A DNA stretch of 30,203 bases, taken from assembly GCA_001001625.1 (NCBI GenBank), contig LCKU01000001.1, positions 1-30,203 on the forward strand, written 5' to 3'. The notes under the pieces are model-generated. The model made no database searches and was not told where the DNA came from. It saw only the letters and a list, made by a program, of their open reading frames with translations. Source of the DNA: Parcubacteria group bacterium GW2011_GWA2_45_30. GTDB taxonomy: Bacteria; Patescibacteriota; Minisyncoccia; Sungbacterales; HO2-52-23. The translations under genes were made by a program, and so were the position numbers. Shown here in pieces: positions 7,578 to 15,610 of the stretch (position 1 is its first letter; each line of letters starts with the position of its first letter).

Positions 7578-9500
7578 CTATTTTTTATTCTCAAAATACC
7601 ATTTAAGTATATCCCTTGTTATCGGCGCTGCCACCGTAGACCCTTCTCCGGCATTCTCCACCATGACGGTAATTGTAATTTCAGGATCATCCGCCGGAGC
7701 GTAAGCCGTAATCCAGGCATGGGGCAGTTTGCCGTCCCCGGACTGCGCGGTCCCGGTTTTAGCTGACACCCCCACCGAAATTTCCTGCAAAATCCTGGCA
7801 GTACCGGATGTTACGGCCTGACGCATCCCGCGGCGCACCTCGCGCAAAACCTCATCCGACACAATTTTATCCTGAATAATTTCGGGATTTCGCTCCCCGA
7901 AGACATTGCCGTCTTGATCAAAAATTTTCTTAAGCAGAAACGGCTTCCAAAGAGTTCCGCCGTTGGCAATGGCTGATATCGCGGATGTCAGCTGAAGCGG
8001 AGTTACTTTAACCCCGCCTTGGCCAATGGAAACATTATATGTATCACCCACTCGCCATACGGGATCATCCGGCTCATTATTTTTTTTCCATTCCGGATCC
8101 GGAATCAAACCATTTTTCTCTCCCGGCAAATCAATGCCAAGCCGCGATCCGAATCCAAACATTTCTGCATATTTTTTTATCCGCTCGATGCCAAGTCCGG
8201 GCTGACTTTCGAATCCACCACCAATCATATAAAAATAAACGTTGGCGGATTGCGCGATCGCGTCATAAAAATTTATCCAGCCGTGCTTTTTCCAATCCAC
8301 GAATATCGATCTCTCGCCGGGCCGATAAGGGTTCGGAATTGCGATAAATCCCTCGTCATAAATGGTTTTTTGCGGATCAATTATTCTCTCGTTAAGCGCC
8401 GCCGCCCCAACCACAGGTTTTAAAGTTGAACCCGCAGGAAATTCTCCGGAAATGGCGCGGTTAAAAAACGGCTTCCGGGGATCGGCAATAATCTCATTAA
8501 ATTCTTTCTGCGAAAGTGAATTACCGAGGCGATTGGCATCAAACCCCGGGAAACTAACCAGGGCGCGGATTTCGCCGTTTCGGGGATCCATGGCCACTAC
8601 GCTGGCTCCTTTTTGGCCGATAGTGTAGCGCAAGAGCGTGTCATACGCAAATGATTGCCAGGCCCCGTCAAGGGTCAAAGAAATCCCGGCACCCGCCACC
8701 GCCCCTTCAGTCAATCGAAAACGGGTTTGGCGTCCGGCCGAATCAATTTCAACGATTTTCTTCCCGTCTTTTCCTCTAAGCTCTAGGTCATAAAACGCCT
8801 CAATACCGCTTTTACCCACGAGCGCCGCTCCTTTTAATTCCGGACGCGAAACAAGATCGGCCGCGGAAATATTCCCCGCAAACCCAAGCACGTGGGAATA
8901 GGCAAAAGGGTCTCCATAAATTCTCTTATATCCTTCGGCAATTTCAATCCCGGGAATATCTTCCAGCAAAACGGCGCGTGAAAATATTTTTTCTACAAGG
9001 TAATCCCCTCCTAAAAATATTCGCGGCGGAAGAATCAAGTTTTGGCCATCGCGCGGAAAACCGGCTTCGTAAAAAAAATCTTCAGGCATTTCCAGAATAT
9101 CCGACAGACGCCCCACCACATCGCGCAGCAGAGCGCCAGAGCGCAAAAATTCTTCCCGGACAAAAAATATCCCGAACGAGGGCTGATTTTCCGCAAGCGG
9201 CTGTCCAAACCGATCAAAAATTACGCCGCGCGGAGGAAGCACCAAGCGCGTAAAAAATCGGTTTTCCTGGGATTTTTTTAAAAATTCGTCTCCCCGCACG
9301 ATGACAATATTCTGGGTGCGAACCAAAACCCACCCCAACGCCGCACCGACAGCTAAAAGAAAAAAAAACGCCGCATGCCGCGCAACCGGATGTTCAAGCC
9401 TTCCTTCGCCCGCCCACTCGCCCCGCAAAGCGCTCACTGAATCCACAAAAATTTCATCGGGATCAATGCTTTTTGTTTTTTGCTTAAATATTTTAATCAT
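7578..9500 (-). CDS. mrdA: Penicillin-binding protein 2 (peptidoglycan transpeptidase)
   Basis: A class B PBP that crosslinks elongating peptidoglycan at the outer face of the membrane with the Mre complex. The architecture is a cytoplasmic tail (1-41), one membrane segment (about 42-61, AAFFFLLAVGAALGWVLV), a dimerisation region with RGVIFDRFGQPLAEN (about 91-105), and the transpeptidase domain with all three motifs: SxxK as S358TLK, SxN as S418AN, and KTG as K581TGT. Its 640 residues are typical. The start overlaps the mreD stop by 4 nt (ATGA) and has an AGGA-type Shine-Dalgarno, so the two are translationally coupled. It is the last gene of a mreB-mreC-mreD-mrdA operon. No rodA accompanies it here. 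Confidence 0.96.
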   Translation of the reverse strand: MIKIFKQKTKSIDPDEIFVDSVSALRGEWAGEGRLEHPVARHAAFFFLLAVGAALGWVLVRTQNIVIVRGDEFLKKSQENRFFTRLVLPPRGVIFDRFGQPLAENQPSFGIFFVREEFLRSGALLRDVVGRLSDILEMPEDFFYEAGFPRDGQNLILPPRIFLGGDYLVEKIFSRAVLLEDIPGIEIAEGYKRIYGDPFAYSHVLGFAGNISAADLVSRPELKGAALVGKSGIEAFYDLELRGKDGKKIVEIDSAGRQTRFRLTEGAVAGAGISLTLDGAWQSFAYDTLLRYTIGQKGASVVAMDPRNGEIRALVSFPGFDANRLGNSLSQKEFNEIIADPRKPFFNRAISGEFPAGSTLKPVVGAAALNERIIDPQKTIYDEGFIAIPNPYRPGERSIFVDWKKHGWINFYDAIAQSANVYFYMIGGGFESQPGLGIERIKKYAEMFGFGSRLGIDLPGEKNGLIPDPEWKKNNEPDDPVWRVGDTYNVSIGQGGVKVTPLQLTSAISAIANGGTLWKPFLLKKIFDQDGNVFGERNPEIIQDKIVSDEVLREVRRGMRQAVTSGTARILQEISVGVSAKTGTAQSGDGKLPHAWITAYAPADDPEITITVMVENAGEGSTVAAPITRDILKWYFENKK

Positions 9501-10063
9501 GCGAATATCCTAAATTTCTTGCCGAGCGCCAAACCGGCAAAAACGCAAACCGGAATGAGAATCGCCCAAAAAATAAAACCGGTGAGTACGCTCCCCAAAA
9601 ACGCTGCGGGCATTTGCTCAAAACCGGACGCGCCGTACTCCGCCCCCAGCCCCCCCAAAAAAACCGAAAATAAAACAATAAAAATACCGGCTCCCATGCC
9701 GACGATTTGCGAAAAAATAGAATTAATACTGGTAAACCAGAATTTTGCCAAAACCGACGAAGCGAATCCGGAACCATACCCGTAAGTCGGAGTAAAAATT
9801 CGCTTTAAAAATTCGGCGGCAAGCGCCGCCACGCCAAAACTTAATATGAATAAACCCCGGGGATAAAGCGATAATGTATCAAAAAATATACCCGCCCATA
9901 CCGCAAGCCAAATCCGAGGAACAAAAGGTACGCGCCAAAACCAAAAAATAACAACCGATACCGCAAGCGGAATCGGAACTCCGAAAAAATCAACTTTACC
10001 CGCGGCTAACCACTCCAAAACAGTCGCCGAAATAATAGTTATAAATATCAATAAAAAACGCAT
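9497..10063 (-). CDS. mreD: Rod shape-determining membrane protein MreD
   Basis: A 188-residue hydrophobic protein with about five membrane segments, including FLLIFITIISATVLEWLAA at the start, ILSFGVAALAAEFL in the middle and a final GFIFWAILIPVCVFAGLAL. Sequence conservation in MreD is low, so the call rests on its size, topology and position between mreC and mrdA. It probably helps anchor the MreBCD-PBP2 elongation machinery in the membrane. It lies 5 nt after mreC and overlaps mrdA by 4 nt. Confidence 0.85.
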   Translation of the reverse strand: MRFLLIFITIISATVLEWLAAGKVDFFGVPIPLAVSVVIFWFWRVPFVPRIWLAVWAGIFFDTLSLYPRGLFILSFGVAALAAEFLKRIFTPTYGYGSGFASSVLAKFWFTSINSIFSQIVGMGAGIFIVLFSVFLGGLGAEYGASGFEQMPAAFLGSVLTGFIFWAILIPVCVFAGLALGKKFRIFA

Positions 10064-10068
10064 AATTC

Positions 10069-10848
10069 TTATCTACGGCGCAAAATAAATACCGTTTCCA
10101 AAAGTTCGGGCCGCGCTATAAGCACGGCGCGCGCCTCCTGAAATACAGAAGCGGATGGAATTTTTTCATAAGTCACTTTTGCTAAAAACAAATGTAGACC
10201 TAATTCGGGAACAAAAACTGCAACCAAGTCGCCTTTATCAATCGCCGCATCTTGCGGAATAAATTCAAGCGAAAATGTACGTCCGCCTAAACCTTTAGCA
10301 ATAGCGGGAACCCCGAGAGGGAGCAGGCTCACTTCGTGAGTCAGCATGGGATTGGAAGCGATTTCTATTTTGGAAAATCCATTGCCGGCCTCGCGTACAA
10401 TTCCAACCAAAATGCGATCGCCGATTATAGCCATATCGCCATCGCGAATACCAATTTCCTTACCGCCTTCTGTCACAAGCGCTTCGCGTCCCAATTCGTT
10501 AGTGAAAAGAACAACATTTGTAGACAGAAGATCAATGCCGGTTTCTTTTTTAAATTGAAACGCATCTCGAAGCTCTTGATTTTCTTTCTGTAATATCTCG
10601 GCCTTAAAACGCTCTGCGATCAACTCCTGATTTTCGCGAATCAGCTCTTTGGCCATCTCTTCAGAAATCTGCTCATTGCCGAATTCGACAAATGATCTGA
10701 CTCCGGCTGACATTCGCATAAGCGGAGAGACAAGAGAAATAATTCCGCCGCGCAAAACTTCTCCGGCTGCGGTGCGCCCTAAAAAAATAAACACCCCAAT
10801 AAGGATGGCTGCGATAATTACTCTCCACAATGTATTTCGATGATACAT
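10069..10848 (-). CDS. mreC: Rod shape-determining protein MreC
   Basis: A 259-residue bitopic protein. It has one N-terminal membrane segment (about residues 9-26, VIIAAILIGVFIFLGRTA), a coiled-coil (about 62-95, EEMAKELIRENQELIAERF...) and the two beta-barrel MreC domain (about 105-245). Typical landmarks are ALVTEGGKEIGIRDGDMAI and LVGIVREAGNGFSKIEIASN. MreC sits outside the membrane, binds PBP2 and links it to MreB filaments. It starts 32 nt after mreB on the same strand. No Shine-Dalgarno is visible. Confidence 0.93.
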   Translation of the reverse strand: MYHRNTLWRVIIAAILIGVFIFLGRTAAGEVLRGGIISLVSPLMRMSAGVRSFVEFGNEQISEEMAKELIRENQELIAERFKAEILQKENQELRDAFQFKKETGIDLLSTNVVLFTNELGREALVTEGGKEIGIRDGDMAIIGDRILVGIVREAGNGFSKIEIASNPMLTHEVSLLPLGVPAIAKGLGGRTFSLEFIPQDAAIDKGDLVAVFVPELGLHLFLAKVTYEKIPSASVFQEARAVLIARPELLETVFILRRR

Positions 10849-10880
10849 ATTGCATTAGAAACCGCTTTTGTGCGCTTGGC

Positions 10881-11933
10881 TTAAATCGGCGCGGATTCAT
10901 GGACATTAGCTATCAACACTTCACGCAGGGCGTCAATGTCTTCAAGTATAATTCCGGTACCGCGCGCCACCGCAGTTAAGGGATCATCCGCGACTTTAAC
11001 CGGAACCCTGGTTTCATCCTGAATCAGAATATCAAGACCGCGCAGAAGCGCTCCTCCGCCCACAAGTAAAATCCCGCGGTGCATAATGTCAGCAACCAAT
11101 TCCGGGGGAGTCACCTCTATCGCCGCTTTAATGGAATTCACCAAAATATTTATGGAATGACGCATGGCGCGGCGAATCTCGGAATCATCAACAATGACCT
11201 CGCGCGGAAGGCCGGTAACCAAATCCCGACCCCGCATGGGCGACTCCAAAGAATCCGGAAGTTCATGGGCGGAGCCTATGGCAATTTTGATATCTTCGGC
11301 CGTACGCTCGCCTAAAAGTAATTTATATTCATCCCGCGCGAAACGGATGATATCCTCGTTCAATTTATCTCCCGCAATTTTCAAATCCTTGGAGACCACA
11401 ATACCGCCCAAAGAAATTACCGCGATATCCGAAGTTCCGCCGCCTATATCCACGATCATAGAGCCCACCGCATCCTGCACCGGCATGCGAACTCCGATGG
11501 CCGCGGCCATCGGCTCTTCCACCAAATACACTTCGCGCGCACCAGCGTTTTTGGCGGCATCCTCAACGGCGCGTTTCTCTACTTCGGTAACGCCGGATGG
11601 AATCCCGATTACCACCCGCGGTCGCGCCAGCACGGAAAAGACCTTTTCATGCACCTTGCGGATAAAATATTTTAACATCTCCTCGGTTACCTCAAAATCA
11701 GACACCACACCCGCAACCAAAGGCCGGGTTGCCACAATATGCGCCGGGGTGCGGCCCACCATGCGCTTGGCTTCCTCCCCGATCGCCACAATCTGGCCGG
11801 TTTTTTGGTTTATCGCAACAACCGAGGGCTCATTTATCACAATGCCGCGTCCCCGAACATAAACAAGGGTATTGGCCGTACCCAAATCAATGCCAATATC
11901 GTGCGAAAATTGTCCAAATAATTTATTAAACAT
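10881..11933 (-). CDS. mreB: Actin-like rod shape protein MreB
   Basis: A bacterial actin homologue that forms membrane-associated filaments directing lateral wall synthesis. Nucleotide-binding motifs are present: phosphate-1 DIGIDLGTANTLVYVRG (about residues 12-28), phosphate-2 MIVDIGGGTSDIAVISLGG (about 158-176) and adenosine motif GILLVGGGALLRGLD near residue 290. The EEPMAAAIG motif is also seen. The N-terminal FNKLFGQF could be the amphipathic membrane-binding stretch. The length, 350 residues, is normal. It is the first gene of the mreBCD-mrdA operon. A TATATT box lies 12 nt before the ATG, within a repeat tract that also holds the end of proS. Confidence 0.97.
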   Translation of the reverse strand: MFNKLFGQFSHDIGIDLGTANTLVYVRGRGIVINEPSVVAINQKTGQIVAIGEEAKRMVGRTPAHIVATRPLVAGVVSDFEVTEEMLKYFIRKVHEKVFSVLARPRVVIGIPSGVTEVEKRAVEDAAKNAGAREVYLVEEPMAAAIGVRMPVQDAVGSMIVDIGGGTSDIAVISLGGIVVSKDLKIAGDKLNEDIIRFARDEYKLLLGERTAEDIKIAIGSAHELPDSLESPMRGRDLVTGLPREVIVDDSEIRRAMRHSINILVNSIKAAIEVTPPELVADIMHRGILLVGGGALLRGLDILIQDETRVPVKVADDPLTAVARGTGIILEDIDALREVLIANVHESAPI

Positions 11934-11942
11934 GATTTATCA

Positions 11943-12003
11943 ACGAATATAGAATTTATTACGAATATACGAATTCGTTTATTCGTTACGGATTCGTTAT
12001 TCG
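11943..12003. repeat. Word-like degenerate repeat across the proS end and mreB leader
   Basis: Repeated (A)CGAATAT/ACGAATT words are followed by their complements ATTCGTT/GGATTCGTTATTCG. The tract fills the 52-bp gap and provides the last codons of proS (ITNP). The arms are mutually complementary and could fold. Confidence 0.7.
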
Positions 12004-13257
12004 CTGATAAATATTCTGCGCTGGTACTAAAATCACATTCCCCGAATTTCTTGCTTTCAATTCAACCATACGCTGCGATAATGTTTTCTCGCTCACCACC
12101 ACTCTCCACGGAATTCCTATCAAATCCGCGTCCGCGAATTTCTCACCCGCGGTCTTATCGCCGCGATCATCGTATAACACCTCAACCCCCTTGGCAAGCA
12201 AATCATTATATAACTTTCCGGCGACCCCGGGTACCGGATCATCACTAAGTTCTAAATTCTTAGTTCTAAGTTCTATAAGGTGTACCTTATACGGCGCTAC
12301 GCTTTCCGGCCAAATAATGCCGTTCTTATCATTGTGCACCTCCACAATCGCTCCCATAACGCGCCCGAGTCCCAGACCGTAGCATCCCATGATAACCGGG
12401 TGTTTTTTGCCTTCTTCATCTGTATAACTAAGGCCGAACGCGTCCGAAAATCTGGTTTTTAATGGAAAAATATTCCCGACCTCAATGGCTTTTTTTTGCG
12501 CCAATTTTTCCTTGGCGGCGCCGCACTGCGGACATTTTTTTTGCTCGCCTATAATTTCATTATTTATCCCGATTTCACATTTTTCGCAAAGATAAATCGT
12601 ATCTTCTCCGGCATCGGTCAGGGTCTGAAATTCATGAGAATATTTGGAAAATGTACCGCCGGAGGCAAACGTTAAATATGTCCTGTCGCCAAGGCCGACT
12701 TTCGCAAAAATATTTTTGTACGCTATTTTTGCCTGTTCATAATATTTTTCAAAATCCTTTTCATCCGCGTGGAACGAATAAAGGTCTTTCATGATAAATT
12801 CCCGGCCGCGCAAAAGTCCAGATTTGGCACGAAGTTCATTGCGGAATTTTGTTTGGATTTGATACAGTCCCAGCGGCAAATCACGGTAGGACGACACAAA
12901 ACGCCGGGCAAGCGGTACCACAATTTCCTCATGGCTTTGCCCAAGCACTAAACGTCCGCCCGATGCAAGCTCCGTATGAAAAAGCACATCAATTTTATCG
13001 CGTCCGGTTTTTTCGTAATTTTCGATCGGATGCAAAGCGGGCATCAAAATTTCCTGCGCCGCTAAGGTCTCGTTAAGCTCGTGGCGTATTATATTTCCGA
13101 TTTTATTCAACACCCGCAAACCCAGAGGTAAAAACGAGTATATTCCCGCGATTTCTTTGGCAACAAAACCGCCGCGGATAAGCAAGTCCGCGTTTTTTGC
13201 AACTTCATCTTTAGGACTTTCCCGCAAAGTTTTCCCAAAAAGTTCAGATTGTAACAT
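11986..13257 (-). CDS. proS: Prolyl-tRNA synthetase lacking the INS editing domain
   Basis: A class II synthetase that charges tRNA-Pro. The N-terminal catalytic core includes KEIAGIYSFLPLGLRVLNKI (motif 1 region) and TKFRNELRAKSGLLRGREF with MKDLYSFH (motif 2). Motif 3 is IMGCYGLGLGRVMGAIVE, and the C-terminal anticodon domain carries GVEVLYDDRGDKTAGEKF. At 423 residues it is much shorter than standard bacterial ProRS (about 570): the YbaK-like INS domain between motifs 2 and 3 is absent. In its place is a short four-cysteine zinc-ribbon-like segment (CEKC ... CPQC). The start is ATG 13257, with TACAAT exactly 6 nt upstream; the longer frame to 13308 has no support. A repeat-derived insert lies near residues 327-338. 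Confidence 0.95.
   Translation of the reverse strand: MLQSELFGKTLRESPKDEVAKNADLLIRGGFVAKEIAGIYSFLPLGLRVLNKIGNIIRHELNETLAAQEILMPALHPIENYEKTGRDKIDVLFHTELASGGRLVLGQSHEEIVVPLARRFVSSYRDLPLGLYQIQTKFRNELRAKSGLLRGREFIMKDLYSFHADEKDFEKYYEQAKIAYKNIFAKVGLGDRTYLTFASGGTFSKYSHEFQTLTDAGEDTIYLCEKCEIGINNEIIGEQKKCPQCGAAKEKLAQKKAIEVGNIFPLKTRFSDAFGLSYTDEEGKKHPVIMGCYGLGLGRVMGAIVEVHNDKNGIIWPESVAPYKVHLIELRTKNLELSDDPVPGVAGKLYNDLLAKGVEVLYDDRGDKTAGEKFADADLIGIPWRVVVSEKTLSQRMVELKARNSGNVILVPAQNIYQRITNP
12245..12277. repeat. Word-like degenerate repeat inside proS
   Basis: The tract has four copies of a TTAGAACT-like word on the minus strand (AGAACTTAGAACTAAGAA...). It is in frame and encodes low-complexity residues (ELRTKNLEL) at the start of the anticodon-binding domain, near residues 327-338. 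Confidence 0.65.
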
Positions 13258-13263
13258 ATTACA

Positions 13264-13269
13264 ATTGTA
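13264..13269 (-). promoter_or_regulatory. proS -10 box (TACAAT), leaderless geometry
   Basis: TACAAT on the minus strand is followed by exactly 6 nt and then the proS ATG at 13257. No strong -35 is visible. This spacing, shared with six other genes here, decides the proS start. Confidence 0.55.
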
Positions 13270-13310
13270 TCCGAAACTTAAAGAAAATAAAAGACAATAT
13301 TCACCCAATT

Positions 13311-13362
13311 ATTTTATTTTAACATTCTATGTCCGATCGGACATAATGTGTTAAAATAAAAT
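13311..13362. promoter_or_regulatory. 52-bp near-perfect palindrome upstream of proS (candidate operator P1)
   Basis: The arms are 26 bp with 23 of 26 positions complementary, centred between 13336 and 13337. The core is GTCCGATCGGAC and the outer arms are ATTTTATTTTAACA and its complement. The minus strand contains TGTTAAAAT, an extended -10-like element. It shares its layout with the palindrome at 13926-13973: TTnTAACA, 6 nt, GTCCGATCGGAC, 6 nt, TGTTAnAA. It is best read as an operator for the PaaX-like protein encoded between the two sites. A structural or mobile-element role is possible. Confidence 0.65.
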
Positions 13363-13375
13363 TCTAACGCACTTT

Positions 13376-13909
13376 TTAATGTAATCCTCCATCCAATCCT
13401 ACTACATGAACATAAGGAATAAGCTGTCTTTCGGTAAGTTCCTCAAATAAAACTTCCGGCAGGGCTCGGGTTCCCATCCACACACTTTTTTGAAGCGGTT
13501 CATAGTCGCAAGCCAGCAAACGGGTGCGAAGCCATCGCCGTTGATTCCTCAAATTCTCTGGTATGTCAAAAGTCACAAGTCGTATCTTGCCATCCTCAAC
13601 TAAAAGTTCATCCTTACCATCAATAGATTTAAAATGCCGCCTCCCTTCTTTAGTAATATACCACACTGCTTTTTTCTTTGAACCATTCAGGGTAAGAAGT
13701 CCCCTGCTTTTTAATCGCGACAGTGTGGTTGAAATACTGCCCCGGGAATATAATGAAAAATCGTGGGGACATTTTTCAGCTATACGTTCTGCATCCCGCA
13801 GGGCCTTTCTAAAACTTACGCCGCGCGGCAAAAAAAGCGAGTTAATCAGCATTGAAGACGCACACAGGGTCAAATGTTCCAATATTTGCATACCTAGAGA
13901 TTTTCCCAT
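13376..13909 (-). CDS. PaaX-like regulator: winged helix plus Cas2-fold domain
   Basis: A protein of 177 residues from ATG 13909. The N-terminal half looks like a winged helix-turn-helix (about residues 35-95, YSRGSISTTLSRLKSRGLL and KAVWYITKEGRRHF). The C-terminal half has a Cas2/PaaX-like ferredoxin fold beginning with KIRLVTFDIPENLRNQRRWL and ending the core with LQKSVWMG. This arrangement is known for PaaX-type repressors and for a Patescibacterial family often annotated as Cas2. No CRISPR array or other cas gene is here, so a DNA-binding regulator is more likely. The longer frame from GTG 13957 would put the start inside a palindrome and upstream of its TGTTAGAAT promoter element, so it is rejected. 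Palindromes with the same core flank the gene, suggesting autoregulation and possible control of proS. Ligand unknown. Confidence 0.75.
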   Translation of the reverse strand: MGKSLGMQILEHLTLCASSMLINSLFLPRGVSFRKALRDAERIAEKCPHDFSLYSRGSISTTLSRLKSRGLLTLNGSKKKAVWYITKEGRRHFKSIDGKDELLVEDGKIRLVTFDIPENLRNQRRWLRTRLLACDYEPLQKSVWMGTRALPEVLFEELTERQLIPYVHVVGLDGGLH

Positions 13910-13925
13910 ATATGCAGTAAATAAA

Positions 13926-13973
13926 TTTATTCTAACACTTAGTGTCCGATCGGACACTAAGTGTTAGAATAAA
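13926..13973. promoter_or_regulatory. 48-bp perfect palindrome over the PaaX-like gene promoter (candidate operator P2)
   Basis: The 24-bp arms are perfectly complementary, centred between 13949 and 13950, with core GTCCGATCGGAC. On the minus strand TGTTAGAAT (13929-13937) is an extended -10 element whose start site would fall near 13922, just before the regulator's ATG at 13909. Repressor binding here would block that promoter. The symmetry gives the same promoter-like element on the plus strand. Confidence 0.75.
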
Positions 13974-14065
13974 CCACATCACCTCTAAAACCTCGATTCA
14001 ACTGGCAAAATTTGGATGACTCCCTTCAATTCATACCACGCATAATCCGATATAGATTTCCATAT

Positions 14066-14302
14066 TTATTTTATTAATCTATATGTAATCAAAAATACTA
14101 CAAAAAGTGTTCCGTAAGCAACTGGTATTACAACTTCAACAGGCACACCAATAAAATTAAGAAAAATACTGAACAAAAGAACGGGAATAACAATAATATA
14201 CAAAGAGAACCAAGAATCGTAAGACACAATAAAACTTCCCAAAAAACCAGTTAAAGAAGCGGTGGCTAAAATTACCAATGAAACAAGAATTAATTTCTTC
14301 AT
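14066..14302 (-). CDS. Small membrane protein of unknown function
   Basis: I do not recognise this 78-residue protein. It has three likely membrane segments: about 4-25 (ILVSLVILATASLTGFLGSF), 31-50 (FSLYIIVIPVLLFSIFLNF) and 55-74 (VEVVIPVAYGTLFVVFLITY). The start is ATG 14302 rather than the TTG one codon upstream. It begins 16 nt after the gap stop on the same strand, so it is probably read from the gap promoter. After its TAA stop (14066-14068) the same frame stays open for 26 more codons (SISDYAWYELKGVIQILPV region) to a TAG at 13985-13987, which could be a lost cytoplasmic tail. No Shine-Dalgarno is seen. Confidence 0.6.
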   Translation of the reverse strand: MKKLILVSLVILATASLTGFLGSFIVSYDSWFSLYIIVIPVLLFSIFLNFIGVPVEVVIPVAYGTLFVVFLITYRLIK

Positions 14303-14318
14303 CAAAATAATAACGGCA

Positions 14319-15329
14319 TCATAAGGTTTTAACTACCCTTCTTATATGTTCCACCAGCGTTGCCGTATATCCGGCTTCGTTGTCGTACCAGGAAAAAACT
14401 TTTACTAAATCGTCACCCAGCGTGCGCGTTAAAGTTAAATCCACAATCGCGCCGTAAGGCTCGCCTATAATGTCGGATGATACGATCGGGTCCTCAGTAA
14501 CTTTTAAAGTTTTTGTCCATCGCGAATCCTGCGCGGCTTTTTTAAAAACTTTATTTACTGTATCAGCCGATACGCTTTTTTCGGTCAGCACTGTCATAAT
14601 ACTTAAAGAGCCGGTGATGGTAGGTACACGTATTGATTCTGCCTGAAATTTGCCTTCCAATTCCGGAATTGATTTAATCACCGCCTCGGCCGCTCCGGTG
14701 GTGGATGGTACTATATTTGTAGCCGCCGCCCTTCCTCTCCGCGGGTCTTTGGCATCAGGACTATCAACCAACTTTTGGGTGGCGGTATACCCATGAACCG
14801 TGGTCATCACCGCGCGCTTCACTCCAAAATTATCCAACATAATCCGCATAACCGGGGCCACGGAATTAGTTGTGCAGGAAGCGTTGCAAGTCATAGGGTG
14901 CTTGCCGTCAAATCGGTCGTCATTCACACCCACCAACGCAGTAATCACATCTCCACTGGCTGGCGCGGTAATAACCACACGTCTAGCCCCCGCATCCAAA
15001 TGGGCTTTGGCTTTGGCGCCATCCGTAAAAAATCCTGTGGACTCTACCACAATATCAATTCCCAGTTCTTTCCATGGAAGTTTAATCGGATCTATTTCGG
15101 CAAAAACTTTAACTTCTTGTCCATCAACCGTAAAATGCCCGTCTTTATCCTCAACCGATTTTGAATACCTGCCGTAGACGCTGTCGTATTTCAAAAGATA
15201 TGCCAAGGTTTTTGGGTCGGTAAGATCATTTACCGCAACAACATCCAGTCCCGGCAATTCAAACGTATCCCGGAAAAATGACCTTCCGATCCGACCGAAA
15301 CCATTTATTGCAATTTTTACGGGTTTCAT
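14319..15329 (-). CDS. gap: Glyceraldehyde-3-phosphate dehydrogenase
   Basis: The glycolytic enzyme that oxidises glyceraldehyde-3-phosphate to 1,3-bisphosphoglycerate with NAD. The N-terminal Rossmann motif is INGFGRIGRSFFR (about residues 8-20), and the VNDLTD segment has the Asp typical of NAD-dependent enzymes. The catalytic Cys152 lies in NASCTTNSVAPV. TVHGYTATQKLVDSP, RGRAAATNIVPSTTGAAEA and the C-terminal SWYDNEAGYTATLVEH are diagnostic. At 336 residues it is full length. An extended -10 (TGCTATAAT) ends 8 nt before the ATG, giving a nearly leaderless transcript. It is divergent from a small plus-strand gene. Confidence 0.98.
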   Translation of the reverse strand: MKPVKIAINGFGRIGRSFFRDTFELPGLDVVAVNDLTDPKTLAYLLKYDSVYGRYSKSVEDKDGHFTVDGQEVKVFAEIDPIKLPWKELGIDIVVESTGFFTDGAKAKAHLDAGARRVVITAPASGDVITALVGVNDDRFDGKHPMTCNASCTTNSVAPVMRIMLDNFGVKRAVMTTVHGYTATQKLVDSPDAKDPRRGRAAATNIVPSTTGAAEAVIKSIPELEGKFQAESIRVPTITGSLSIMTVLTEKSVSADTVNKVFKKAAQDSRWTKTLKVTEDPIVSSDIIGEPYGAIVDLTLTRTLGDDLVKVFSWYDNEAGYTATLVEHIRRVVKTL

Positions 15330-15337
15330 ATAGAGTT

Positions 15338-15346
15338 ATTATAGCA
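15338..15346 (-). promoter_or_regulatory. gap promoter, extended -10 (TGCTATAAT)
   Basis: A perfect extended -10 element on the minus strand ends 8 nt before the gap ATG. The start site would fall one or two nucleotides from the start codon. The strong box suits a highly expressed gene. Confidence 0.7.
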
Positions 15347-15368
15347 CACTAAAACAGGAGGTGGGAAT

Positions 15369-15599
15369 ATGCAAGAGAAAAGGGAAAGATTTGATTTAAA
15401 ACAAATAGAAATCATAGGCGAAAACGCACTATTTATCATTCTATGGGGATGCTATGCATATCTTTGGTTCTCTAGAGATTTCTTTTCTTGGCTTTCCTAT
15501 GATCCTTCTCGCCCTTATCTTTTTCATCACATTTTGGATGGCGCGATAATTTCGTTTGTCGCCACGCTTGTAACCGTTGTCGTACTTATGATTTTTTAA
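15369..15599 (+). CDS. Small two-helix membrane protein, unknown function
   Basis: An unrecognised 76-residue plus-strand protein. A charged start (MQEKRERFDLKQIE) is followed by likely membrane segments at about 20-35 (NALFIILWGCYAYLWF) and 55-75 (LDGAIISFVATLVTVVVLMIF). It has an unusually strong Shine-Dalgarno (AGGAGGTGG, 4 nt before the ATG), while most genes here have none. An intrinsic terminator follows 11 nt after the stop. Together these make it a convincing independent gene. It is divergent from gap and converges on gdhA. Confidence 0.7.
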   Translation: MQEKRERFDLKQIEIIGENALFIILWGCYAYLWFSRDFFSWLSYDPSRPYLFHHILDGAIISFVATLVTVVVLMIF

Positions 15600-15610
15600 A
15601 TTTTTTATAC

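Noticed and set aside
11164..11862. Long open frame (232 codons) on the plus strand opposite mreB
   Set aside because: mreB is unmistakable on the other strand and the plus product is low-complexity Ser/Thr/Pro-rich, as expected from an antisense shadow.
13376..13909. CRISPR-associated Cas2
   Set aside because: A winged-helix half precedes the Cas2-like fold, and there is no repeat array or other cas gene in the window.
13910..13957. GTG start giving the PaaX-like protein 16 more residues
   Set aside because: It lies within the 48-bp palindrome and upstream of the likely -10 element, so it would not be in the transcript.
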